NCBI RefSeq assembly: GCF_014202275.1
Contig: NZ_JACHGF010000003.1
Span: 248,001 to 312,000, forward strand
From: Rhabdobacter roseus
GTDB taxonomy: Bacteria; Bacteroidota; Bacteroidia; Cytophagales; Spirosomataceae
Reading direction: 5' to 3'
Length of the DNA stretch: 64,000 bases
Each line of letters opens with the position of its first letter. Positions within the stretch are counted from its first letter, which is position 1. The position numbers and the translations under genes were made by a program. The notes beneath the pieces are model-generated. The model was not told the origin of the DNA and searched no databases. It worked only from the letters and a program-made list of their open reading frames with translations. This document shows, piece after piece, positions 9,276 through 16,842 of this stretch.

Positions 9276-10745
9276 TTACCGAACCACCTTATGGCCCTTG
9301 AGCCCGTAGTAAAAGAGGTATACGTAGCACAGCAGCGGCACAAAAAACGAGTAGTGGTACCCTCCGACGAGGTCGGCCACGTAGCCTTGCAGCAGCGGCA
9401 CCAGTGCTCCGCCCAGCACCGACATCATGAGCAGCGAAGAACCCTGCGCGGTGTCTTTGCCCAGGTCGGCGATGGCCAGGGTGAAAATATTCGACCACAT
9501 GATGGAAATAAACAGTCCGATGCTGATGACCGTCCAGAGCGCGGCGTAGCCATCCAGGAGCATAGCCGCCACGATGAGCCCCATCACGATCAGGGAAAAA
9601 ATGTACAGCGTTTTGGCCGGATTGTTCCGGCCCAGGCGGAACGCGACCAGGTTGAGCGCGATAAAAAACAGGAAGGGAAGTACCTGGCTCACCGGAAAGG
9701 AGAAGCCGCTTTCCAGCGCTACGGCGGTATAAATCACCAGCAGCGTGAGCAGCGAAATACCCGCCATCACCAGCCAGGGGCTTACTTTCAGCTGGCTGTC
9801 GCTGAGCGTGTAAGCGCCCAAGAATCGCCCGATCATCAGGCCGCCCCAGTAAAACGCCAGGTACGACTTGGCCTGGGTTTCGGGAATCCCCACGAGCTCG
9901 TGGATGTAGTTGATTAGCAAACTACCGATGCTCACCTCCGCACCTACGTAAAAAAAGATCGCCGCCATCCCCAGCACCAGGTGGCGGTGCCGCAGCGCCC
10001 CGGCTCCTTTCTCGATTTTTCCCGTCTGCGCAAAGGTTGGTAGCTCGGTGAATTTGACGAGCGCCGCCAGGATCAGGAAAAGGACCGCAAAGGCAATGTA
10101 GGGCAGCTGCACGGCGGCGACCGTCATGGGCATGCCGGTGTCGGTCCGGATGATTTCGCCCGCCCGGTTGAGCAGGGGCTCGCCCCAGGTAGCAAAAAAA
10201 TGGAAGATAAAGTACCCCCCCACGATGGGCCCCAGGGTAGTTCCCAGGGAATTGACGCCCTGCGCCAGGTTGAGCCGACTGGAAGCCGTGGCGGGCGGAC
10301 CGATGATGGCCACGTACGGATTGGCGGCGATCTGTAGCAGCGCCAGCCCCAGCGCCAGGATAAACAGCGCCACCAGGAAAAAGCCGTAGAGCTTAAGCTC
10401 CGCCGCCGGGTAAAAAAGCAGGCAGCCGAAGGCCGCCGTAAACAGCCCCAGCAACATGCCGTTCTTGTAGCCTATTTTTTCGATCGGGTCGCCGCGGCGC
10501 GAGGAGATGAGGAAGTACAGCAACGAACCGGTGAAGTAGGCCGTAAAGAAGGCCATCTGTACCATCATGGAGCCCGCCCGCGAAAGCTCGAACATTTTCT
10601 TGAGGTAGGGAATCAGGATGTCGTTCATGACGGCAATGAGCCCCCACATGAAGAAGAGGGTCGTCAGTACCGACAGGGCTTTTTTGTGGGTGGTGGTGGT
10701 CCTGCTGCTGTCAGGTACCTCTATGGAAGAAGGAATGGATGCCAT
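9276..10745 (-). CDS. FucP-type sugar:H+ symporter (MFS)
   Basis: Inner-membrane transporter of 489 residues with about 12 hydrophobic helices. The N-terminal signature FFMWGLIAVMNDILIPYLKK and the motifs LLQIAANPYV and SRLNLAQGVNSLGTTLGP are characteristic of the fucose/glucose-galactose MFS family. It would import a monosaccharide released by the exported enzymes encoded immediately downstream (12 and 15 bp gaps), so it is read as the first gene of that operon. The sugar could be fucose, galactose, glucose or an amino sugar; sequence alone does not decide. The start ATG at 10745 gives a ~25-residue hydrophilic N-terminus before helix 1. Confidence 0.9.
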   Translation of the reverse strand: MASIPSSIEVPDSSRTTTTHKKALSVLTTLFFMWGLIAVMNDILIPYLKKMFELSRAGSMMVQMAFFTAYFTGSLLYFLISSRRGDPIEKIGYKNGMLLGLFTAAFGCLLFYPAAELKLYGFFLVALFILALGLALLQIAANPYVAIIGPPATASSRLNLAQGVNSLGTTLGPIVGGYFIFHFFATWGEPLLNRAGEIIRTDTGMPMTVAAVQLPYIAFAVLFLILAALVKFTELPTFAQTGKIEKGAGALRHRHLVLGMAAIFFYVGAEVSIGSLLINYIHELVGIPETQAKSYLAFYWGGLMIGRFLGAYTLSDSQLKVSPWLVMAGISLLTLLVIYTAVALESGFSFPVSQVLPFLFFIALNLVAFRLGRNNPAKTLYIFSLIVMGLIVAAMLLDGYAALWTVISIGLFISIMWSNIFTLAIADLGKDTAQGSSLLMMSVLGGALVPLLQGYVADLVGGYHYSFFVPLLCYVYLFYYGLKGHKVVR

Positions 10746-10882
10746 AAGGAGTTTAGGGAGTAAGGAACGCTTTGGTTCTTCTTCATAAGTACTCCCCTAC
10801 GCTTCCAATAGGCTATTGTGCTACAAAAACTTTATTCTGTCCTAGGGTACTTTAACTACAACTTTTGGCATATATACGCCCG

Positions 10883-10913
10883 CCTCTGGCACTGTTTGAA
10901 ACAGTGCCAGAGG
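10883..10913. terminator. Perfect palindrome after the ferredoxin gene
   Basis: Two perfect 15-base arms flank a single central base (CCTCTGGCACTGTTT and its complement). It begins 4 bases beyond the ferredoxin stop. It would form a very stable hairpin and probably ends or stabilises the ferredoxin transcript. There is no clear T-tract on the minus side, so intrinsic termination is not certain. Confidence 0.65.
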
Positions 10914-10917
10914 TACC

Positions 10918-11238
10918 CTACCCCGCTTCGCCCCGGATACAGAAGAGCGCCCCTTCCAGCGTTTCGTCCACGCGGAGCTGGCAGGCCAGGCGGCTGTCGA
11001 AGCCCGCGCTGGGCAGCGTATCGAGAATATCCAGCTCGGCGTCGTTGGTGGGCGGCAAGCTGTCCAGCCCTTCCAGCACCTGCACGTGGCAGGTAGCGCA
11101 GAGTGCCATGCCGCCGCAGGTAGCCTGGATGTTGTACTCGGAGGCCTTAAGTACCTCCATGAGGTTGAGGCCAATGCCTTCGGGTACTTCTACGGGCTGG
11201 CGCGTGCCGTCCCGGTCTTCTACAACAAAGTTGATCAT
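10918..11238 (-). CDS. 2Fe-2S ferredoxin
   Basis: Small electron carrier of 106 residues, usual for adrenodoxin-type or bacterial 2Fe-2S ferredoxins. Cluster ligands are C41, C47, C50 and C86 (TCGGMALCATCH and LACQL), the CX5CX2C...C spacing of this family. It follows the ferredoxin-NADP reductase gene by 39 bp and is very likely its partner. Together they would carry electrons from NADPH to an oxygenase, desaturase or Fe-S assembly step encoded elsewhere. A strong palindrome follows the stop. Confidence 0.93.
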   Translation of the reverse strand: MINFVVEDRDGTRQPVEVPEGIGLNLMEVLKASEYNIQATCGGMALCATCHVQVLEGLDSLPPTNDAELDILDTLPSAGFDSRLACQLRVDETLEGALFCIRGEAG

Positions 11239-11277
11239 GAATAGGAGAATTTAGTCTTTCTTGAAAAAACAGGTACC

Positions 11278-12282
11278 TTAAAAAGCGTGTACCCCGTTGA
11301 CGGTCGTGTACTTAAAGCTCAGCTTTTGCTGCGGATACACGTACTTGAACGCGCTCTGGCACATCAGCGCCGCTTCGTGAAAACCACACAGGATCAGCTT
11401 CAGCTTGCCCGGATACGTATTGATGTCGCCGATGGCGTAGATTCGCTCCACGTTGGTACTGTAATCGAAGGTATTGACGCTAATGGCCGACTTGTCGATG
11501 GCCAGGTTCCAGTCGGCGATGGGCCCCAGTTTGGGCGTGAGGCCAAAGAGCGCAATGAAGTGGTCGGTAGGTACCTGAATCCGGCTTTTGTCCTTCCCTA
11601 CCACGGTCAGTTCCTTGAGCCGACCATTCCCGCTCACGCTGCTGATGGACGCATTGAGCAACAGATTGATCTTGTTGTTTTTGGCCAACTCAAATACCTT
11701 CTCGGCCGAGTCGGGCGCACCCCGGAACGAATCGCTGCGGTGTACCAGCGTTACCTCCTTGGCGATGTTGGCCAGGTAGATGGTCCAGTCCAGGGCCGAG
11801 TCGCCGCCCCCGGCCAGTACCACGCGCTGGTCGCGCAGCAGCTCGGGATTGCGCACCATGTACCCTACGCCTTTTCCTTCAAAGTCGGCCAGGCCTTCGA
11901 TCTCCGGCTTGCGCGGCTCGAAGCAGCCCAAACCACCCGCGATCACCACCACCTGGCAGTGCACCTGGGTACCTTCGTTGGTCCGGACGATCAGCGATTC
12001 ATCCTCCTGCCGGTCCAGGGCTTCCACCCGTTCCCCCAGCGTAAAGGTTGGATGGAAGGGTGCAGCCTGCGCCATGAGGTTATCCACCAGCTCCTGGGCC
12101 TTCACGTCGGGAAAACCAGGGATGTCATAGATGGGTTTTTGCGGGTAAATTTCGGACAGCTGCCCGCCCACCTGCGGCAGGGCGTCGATGAGGTGGCAGC
12201 GCATTTTCAATAATCCGGCTTCAAAGACGGCAAACAGTCCCACGGGACCGGCCCCAATGATGCATATATCGGTCGTAATCAT
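11278..12282 (-). CDS. Ferredoxin--NADP+ reductase, thioredoxin-reductase-like type
   Basis: Soluble flavoprotein of 334 residues, the usual length for TrxR-like ferredoxin-NADP reductases. An FAD-binding GAGPVG lies at about residues 10-15 and a NAD(P)-binding GGGDSALDW at about 158. The C-terminal flavin motif is YAIGDIN. The redox-active CxxC of true thioredoxin reductases is absent, while the long C-terminal tail (FKYTTVNGVHAF) is typical of the ferredoxin reductase branch. It is encoded directly upstream of the 2Fe-2S ferredoxin, which supports the assignment. The LysR gene upstream on the same strand may be co-transcribed or may control it. Confidence 0.93.
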   Translation of the reverse strand: MITTDICIIGAGPVGLFAVFEAGLLKMRCHLIDALPQVGGQLSEIYPQKPIYDIPGFPDVKAQELVDNLMAQAAPFHPTFTLGERVEALDRQEDESLIVRTNEGTQVHCQVVVIAGGLGCFEPRKPEIEGLADFEGKGVGYMVRNPELLRDQRVVLAGGGDSALDWTIYLANIAKEVTLVHRSDSFRGAPDSAEKVFELAKNNKINLLLNASISSVSGNGRLKELTVVGKDKSRIQVPTDHFIALFGLTPKLGPIADWNLAIDKSAISVNTFDYSTNVERIYAIGDINTYPGKLKLILCGFHEAALMCQSAFKYVYPQQKLSFKYTTVNGVHAF

Positions 12283-12405
12283 AAATCTGGTTAGTATATA
12301 AAGTTGCTATACTTAAAAGTACCCAAGTACCCTCGGCGGGCCTTGGATTACTACAAAAGTACGGCACGGAAGTACCCCAGGCCAATTACTATTGGTTATG
12401 CACCA

Positions 12406-13302
12406 TTAGGTTTGGTTATAGTGCCGCCGGGCAAAACGCAGGAAGGTTTCGGTCAGCGCGTCGCTGTCGCCCTGCTTCTGAACCGAATAAAGCGTGCGCC
12501 GGATGGTCAGATCCTGGACGTCCAGAATCCGCAAGGTACCTGCGCGCAGCTCGTTTTCGATGGCATAAATGGAAATAAACGCCACGCTGCGCGCGTGAAA
12601 GAGGTAGGATTTGATGCTCTCGGTACTCCCCAGGTACATGGCAATGGACAAATCAGTTAGTTTAAGACCTGCCTGCCGCAGGGCGTGCTCGATGATCTCC
12701 AAGGTACCTGAGCCCCGCTCCCGCAGCACCAGGGGGAGCGTGCGAAGTACCTCCAGCGTGATTTCGTCCTGCTGGGCCAGCGGGTGCTCCCGGTGCGTCA
12801 CGAGCACGATTTCGTCCTGCACGAAGGGCGTGTACCGGATCTCCTGCCCGTGGGTACGGCCTTCCACCAGCCCCATGTCGATGTCGTTGTGCAGCAGCGC
12901 CTGCTCGATCTGCTCCGTATTGCCACTGATGAGCGAAATGGCGATGTCGGGGTACCTCTCGTGGAAGCGAGCCAGTACCGGTGGCAGCACGTACTGCGCC
13001 ACCGTGGAGCTCGCGCCCAGGCGCAGCGCCCCGGCTTGCAGGCCCTTGAGCTGGTTGAGGTCATACTCGAGCTGCCGGTAGTTGGCCTGGATCAGCTCGG
13101 CGTGGTGCAGCGCCAATTCTCCCGCGGGTGTGAGGCTGATCTGCTTGCCGCGGCGTTCAAAGAGCGCCACCCCAAACTGCTGCTCTAATTCATGGATGTG
13201 CTTGGTAACGGCGGGCTGCGTGATGAACAGCTCGGCGGCGGCTTTGGTAAAGCTAAGCCGCTTGGCGACGGTATAAAAAACGTGTAAACGGAAATCGAGC
13301 AT
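12406..13302 (-). CDS. LysR family transcriptional regulator
   Basis: 298 residues, standard LysR length. The N-terminal winged helix-turn-helix is complete (LHVFYTVAKRLSFTKAAAEL, then ITQPAVTKHIHELEQQFG and LFERRGKQISLTPAG). The remainder is a two-lobe effector domain (LRLGASSTVAQYVLPPVLARF, DIDMGLVEG). The pattern is closest to the CysL/CbbR-like group, though the effector cannot be named. It sits 123 bp upstream of the ferredoxin reductase on the same strand, so it may sense sulfur or redox state and control the reductase/ferredoxin pair. It also separates the two glycan operons. Confidence 0.93.
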   Translation of the reverse strand: MLDFRLHVFYTVAKRLSFTKAAAELFITQPAVTKHIHELEQQFGVALFERRGKQISLTPAGELALHHAELIQANYRQLEYDLNQLKGLQAGALRLGASSTVAQYVLPPVLARFHERYPDIAISLISGNTEQIEQALLHNDIDMGLVEGRTHGQEIRYTPFVQDEIVLVTHREHPLAQQDEITLEVLRTLPLVLRERGSGTLEIIEHALRQAGLKLTDLSIAMYLGSTESIKSYLFHARSVAFISIYAIENELRAGTLRILDVQDLTIRRTLYSVQKQGDSDALTETFLRFARRHYNQT

Positions 13303-13456
13303 AGCTTCTTACGGGTACCTTGGGGTCAATGGGCGGTGTAAAGGTACTTAAAGCGGCGGCAAGTTGTGGGGTAACTATTCGAGGAAGGGTACTTTGTACG
13401 ATAGTGCGCTTACGTTCGACCCCTCCGGATTCTTGCGAATCAACTAGCACCGTCCA

Positions 13457-13485
13457 GACCCCGGAGGGGTCACATGTTTATAGAA
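13457..13485 (+). repeat. REP-like element: hairpin plus ATGTTTATAG
   Basis: A perfect hairpin (GACCCC-GGA-GGGGTC, 13457-13471) is followed by AC and ATGTTTATAG (13474-13483). It is the third copy of the element seen at 4583 and 4708. A partial complement of its stem (GACCCCTCCGG, 13418-13428) allows an alternative longer stem. It lies between the LysR gene and the DapA-like gene. Confidence 0.65.
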
Positions 13486-13508
13486 TAGTAGGGCATCAAT
13501 ACAACTAT

Positions 13509-13523
13509 GACCCCAGCGGGGTC
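13509..13523 (+). repeat. Second hairpin of the same type
   Basis: GACCCC-AGC-GGGGTC forms a perfect 6-bp stem with a 3-base loop. The stem is the same as at 13457-13471 but the loop differs and the ATGTTTATAG tail is missing. It lies about 24 bases beyond the DapA-like stop and may also serve as its transcription end. Confidence 0.55.
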
Positions 13524-13546
13524 ACACTACAACGTTATACAAAATA

Positions 13547-14467
13547 CTAAAGTACCTCCAAGGTACCTTCCAGCTCCCGCTCCAGCCGGATTACTCGCTC
13601 GATAAGTCCGTCGGCCAATTGCTCATGGAAGGTATCGAAGGGCAGCGTGGGAGCCCGCACCAGTGACGTACGGTACACGCCCTGGCGGTGCAAGAGGCGC
13701 TTGAAGAAATGCAGGGAGATGTCGAGGTGCTGGTTGGAGAAGGCCAGCACGGGCAGGAGCTGGTGGAAAAGCGCTTCGGCTTTTTCGAATTGTCCCGCTT
13801 GGAAATACTGGTAGAGGGCCGTGTAAATCCGGTGCATACCCGTGGGCATGAACGCATGGACGCCCCGCCGCAGTCCCTCGATCATCTGCGTCACGGCCCA
13901 GCCGCCGCTCAGGTGCAGTTGTCCTTCGGTCAAGGTACCCAGCCGACTGTACTTCACGCCCGCCGGTACGGTTTCTACTTTCAAACAACGAAAATTTTCT
14001 ACGTCGTGAAAAAGCTCCAGAACGAGTGCCTCGGGCAGGCCGTAGCCGCTGGCGTCCCAGTCCTGCAGCATCAGTACCTCGGGGCCTTTGGCGGCCAATT
14101 GGTAAAATTCCTTTTTGAATTCGGCTTCGTTCGTAAACGGAATTTGTAAAAGTACCTCTTGGCAGCCCAGCTCCCGGTAGTGTTGCACCATTTGTAAACG
14201 GCGCGCCGGGGTCGTCTCGCCCGCTCCGGCAAACACGGGTACCCGCCCTCCTACTTCTTCCCGCACCGCGGCCACCATCTGCAGCCGCTCCTCGACGCGG
14301 AGGCTGTACACCTCCGAAGCCAGGGCCGGTACCAGAAAACCCGCCACACCCGCCCGCAATGCCAGGCGCACGTTTTGCCGCAGATCATCCTCGGCTATCC
14401 GCCCGTGGGCATCGAAGGGTGTGTTAAGCACCGTGATGATACCCCGCACGGGATAAAGCGTTTTCAT
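13547..14467 (-). CDS. DapA/NanA-fold lyase or aldolase (dihydrodipicolinate synthase family)
   Basis: Cytoplasmic (beta/alpha)8 class I aldolase family protein of 306 residues. The Schiff-base lysine is likely in FRCLKVETV. Two usual features are altered: the TTGE-type loop reads PALASEVYSL, and the PYY segment with the catalytic tyrosine reads QIPFTNE. It is therefore unlikely to be the housekeeping DapA and may act on a sugar acid. The start chosen is the ATG at 14467 (MKTLYPVRGIITVLNTPF), which lies 2 bp beyond the upstream stop; a longer frame back to 14596 overlaps that gene and adds unrelated sequence. It is the last gene of the DegT-GH2-GH20/67N operon. Confidence 0.88.
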   Translation of the reverse strand: MKTLYPVRGIITVLNTPFDAHGRIAEDDLRQNVRLALRAGVAGFLVPALASEVYSLRVEERLQMVAAVREEVGGRVPVFAGAGETTPARRLQMVQHYRELGCQEVLLQIPFTNEAEFKKEFYQLAAKGPEVLMLQDWDASGYGLPEALVLELFHDVENFRCLKVETVPAGVKYSRLGTLTEGQLHLSGGWAVTQMIEGLRRGVHAFMPTGMHRIYTALYQYFQAGQFEKAEALFHQLLPVLAFSNQHLDISLHFFKRLLHRQGVYRTSLVRAPTLPFDTFHEQLADGLIERVIRLERELEGTLEVL

Positions 14468-14469
14468 CA

Positions 14470-16830
14470 CTACTGCCTCAGCAACCACACGTCCGAGATC
14501 CGCGACTGCTCCCGCCAGTTGAGGTGCGATTCCTCCGGCCCGTCGAAGGTCACTGTGATCCGGCCATCCTGCGTGAGCGACAACGGCACGATCCATTCCT
14601 TCACGGCATCGGCCTCGCGGTTGTACACCACCGGCGACAGCCGATGACCATCTACCCGCAGCAGGGCCTCGCCGTAGCCTACCACCCGGATTTTATACCG
14701 CGCGCCGGGCTGCAGGTTGTCGTAGTGCAGCACCGGACTTTTCTGGAAAAGCTGCGACGAAAGCCGCGCGCGGCTGAAGCCGTTGTTCCACCAGGCCACG
14801 TCGGTGGCGTCGTTGGAGGTAGTACTGACGCGCGTCCCTTTGCTCACGTTCGACACGTCGTCGTAGTAGCTACCCGGCCCCGGATTCTCCCAGGTACTAA
14901 GCTGGTGCAGACTGGTGCGCTGCTCCTCGGCGGTAGGCAGGGCCTTTATTTTGGCGAATTCGTCGGCCAGCCACCAGCGGTTGTTGAGGGGGTAGTCTAC
15001 GAAGTCGAGTACGCAGCCGCGCTCGTAGCCCCGGGCGTGGTGCTTGGGCACGCTGGTTTGCAGACCAATGGACTGGAACAGTTCCTCGCAAAGTACCTCG
15101 ATCTTCTCCCGTAGGTCGGGCGCTACGTTGAATTTGTCGGCCTTCTCCACCAGCGCCAGCGCGGTGTTCATGGCCGGTTCGGCCCCGAGGCGATCCACCC
15201 GCGCCAGCACGGCGTTGGCCTGTTTTTCGAGCTCCTGCTCGTAGATGAGCCGGCGGCGCGTGTAGGCGTCGTAGTAGGCCCGGAGCAGCAGCATTTGCCA
15301 GCGCCAGTTGGTTTTGAGCGCAGGGTACTTAGACTCCAGATTTTTCCAGAAAAACAGGGTACTTTCCACGCCGCCGTTCTCGGCCAGCGGCCCCTTCCAG
15401 TTTTGCTCCAGGGCGGCAATGCCGTCGGCGGCGGCGGAGGCCGCTTCTTTTCCGAAGAAAAATCCGCTGTATTCTTGCAAAATCTCGCGTACGTCCTGCT
15501 CGGGATTCCAGCCCCGCAGGTTCCAAAGTACCTTGTTGAGGTCGTCGTGGCAGCCGTCGGAGTACGACACGAAGCCGTCGGTGTAGGGTGCCCAGGTGGC
15601 GTGGATTTGGGCAAAACCGTAGGGTCTTGGATTCACCGGCTCGCGCCCCAGCGTGAGGGCGTAGGCCTGGTCCCACTTCTCCATCGGGAACTCGCAGCGC
15701 ACCGTGTGGGTGATATCAGGATACTGGCGGTGTTGGTAGCGGATGGGCAGGCGGTAGCGCGTGTCGGACATGGGCGGACTGCTTGGCCCCGATACCACGC
15801 CCTGTAGCCAAGTGGGTTCGAAGATTGTCAGGTACCTATAGAAATAATCGACCTGCTCCACGTTGAAGCCCTGTAACGAAAGCCAGATCTTGGCCTTGGG
15901 GTGGTACTTTATTAAACTAGCGTGCAGGTCTTTCAGAAACGGAAGTACCTCGCGCGGGTGGTTATGGCCCGGATCGCCGCCCGGCACAAAAATATGGTCG
16001 AGCTTGGGGGTTTCGCGGTAAAATTTTTCGTGAATTTTCAGCTCTTCGGCCCGCTTGTCGGCGTCGACCAGGTCGATGGTCACGGGCGTCCATACCCAGT
16101 AGTCGAGGTCGTAGGCCCGGCAGATTTCGCTCATCTTGATGTTCATCTCGGCGGGCCGGAGCTTCAGGTGTACGCTGGGGTCGTCGTCGTTGAGCGGAAT
16201 GTTTTCGATGGCGTTGGTCCCAAAAATGGCCAGCTCCCGGATGTACTGCTCGTACTGCGCCACGGTCCAGGCGTCGTAGGAGTTGGCGGTGTTGCGGTAC
16301 CCCAGCTGATGGCCCCGGATGGGGTAGGCCGGGGCGCTGGCTACGTCTACGGGTTGGTCGAGCTGGAATTGAGCGCGCGTCATGTGCAAATGCCGCAGCA
16401 GCCAGCCCGTCCCGAAAAGTACCCCGCGCGCATCTACGCCCAGCACCCAGATGCGGGTACTTTTGCCGTAGGGCTCACTAACTACCCGGTACCCCTCCTC
16501 TTTGATCAGCGTAACGGTCTGCTCCTCCCGAGCCACCGGCACGGGTACGCCCAGTACCTCCCGATCGGACGCCAGCGCCAGCACGATGACCGCCCCCTTG
16601 GGCCAGCTCGTCGCCAGGGGGAGCGTCTGTCCGGTGCGCCGGGCGATTTCCTCCCGAAGTACCTTGGGGGCCGTTTCGCGCATGGGCGCGGGTACCGAGG
16701 GCGCTACCAGCACGGCCGCGCCTTTGAGCTCCTGCGGCTGCGCCCACAGGGTACCTGGCAGCAGCAACCCCAGCAGCATTCCCAGCGTGAGTACTCGTTT
16801 TCTTATTAGCCTAAAAAAAGCGTTTGTCAT
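14470..16830 (-). CDS. Secreted glycosidase-like protein with GH20/GH67-type N-terminal domain (paralogue 2)
   Basis: 786 residues with signal peptide (LGMLLGLLLPGTLWAQ). Same architecture as the 4893-7358 protein: N-terminal alpha/beta domain (APKVLREEIARRTG, GVLFGTGWLLRHL), then AYPIRGHQLGYRNTANSYDA. The barrel-like core has HIFVPGGDPGH, WLSLQGF, YPDITH, NPRPY and SYSDGCHDDLNKVLW. The beta-rich C-terminal domain includes ARYKIRVVGYGEALLRVDG. The two paralogues differ in regions such as DDDPSVHL versus DDDFSSRH, which suggests different linkages. The gene lies 12 bp after the GH2 gene and 2 bp before the DapA-like gene. Alpha-glucuronidase or hexosaminidase-like activity is inferred from fold only. 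Confidence 0.8.
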   Translation of the reverse strand: MTNAFFRLIRKRVLTLGMLLGLLLPGTLWAQPQELKGAAVLVAPSVPAPMRETAPKVLREEIARRTGQTLPLATSWPKGAVIVLALASDREVLGVPVPVAREEQTVTLIKEEGYRVVSEPYGKSTRIWVLGVDARGVLFGTGWLLRHLHMTRAQFQLDQPVDVASAPAYPIRGHQLGYRNTANSYDAWTVAQYEQYIRELAIFGTNAIENIPLNDDDPSVHLKLRPAEMNIKMSEICRAYDLDYWVWTPVTIDLVDADKRAEELKIHEKFYRETPKLDHIFVPGGDPGHNHPREVLPFLKDLHASLIKYHPKAKIWLSLQGFNVEQVDYFYRYLTIFEPTWLQGVVSGPSSPPMSDTRYRLPIRYQHRQYPDITHTVRCEFPMEKWDQAYALTLGREPVNPRPYGFAQIHATWAPYTDGFVSYSDGCHDDLNKVLWNLRGWNPEQDVREILQEYSGFFFGKEAASAAADGIAALEQNWKGPLAENGGVESTLFFWKNLESKYPALKTNWRWQMLLLRAYYDAYTRRRLIYEQELEKQANAVLARVDRLGAEPAMNTALALVEKADKFNVAPDLREKIEVLCEELFQSIGLQTSVPKHHARGYERGCVLDFVDYPLNNRWWLADEFAKIKALPTAEEQRTSLHQLSTWENPGPGSYYDDVSNVSKGTRVSTTSNDATDVAWWNNGFSRARLSSQLFQKSPVLHYDNLQPGARYKIRVVGYGEALLRVDGHRLSPVVYNREADAVKEWIVPLSLTQDGRITVTFDGPEESHLNWREQSRISDVWLLRQ

Positions 16831-16842
16831 GTCGTTGGGTAC

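Noticed and set aside
14468-14596. Longer N-terminus for the DapA-like gene
   Set aside because: It would overlap the upstream gene by over 120 bases, and the added residues do not resemble the family; MKTLYPVRG at 14467 is the natural start.
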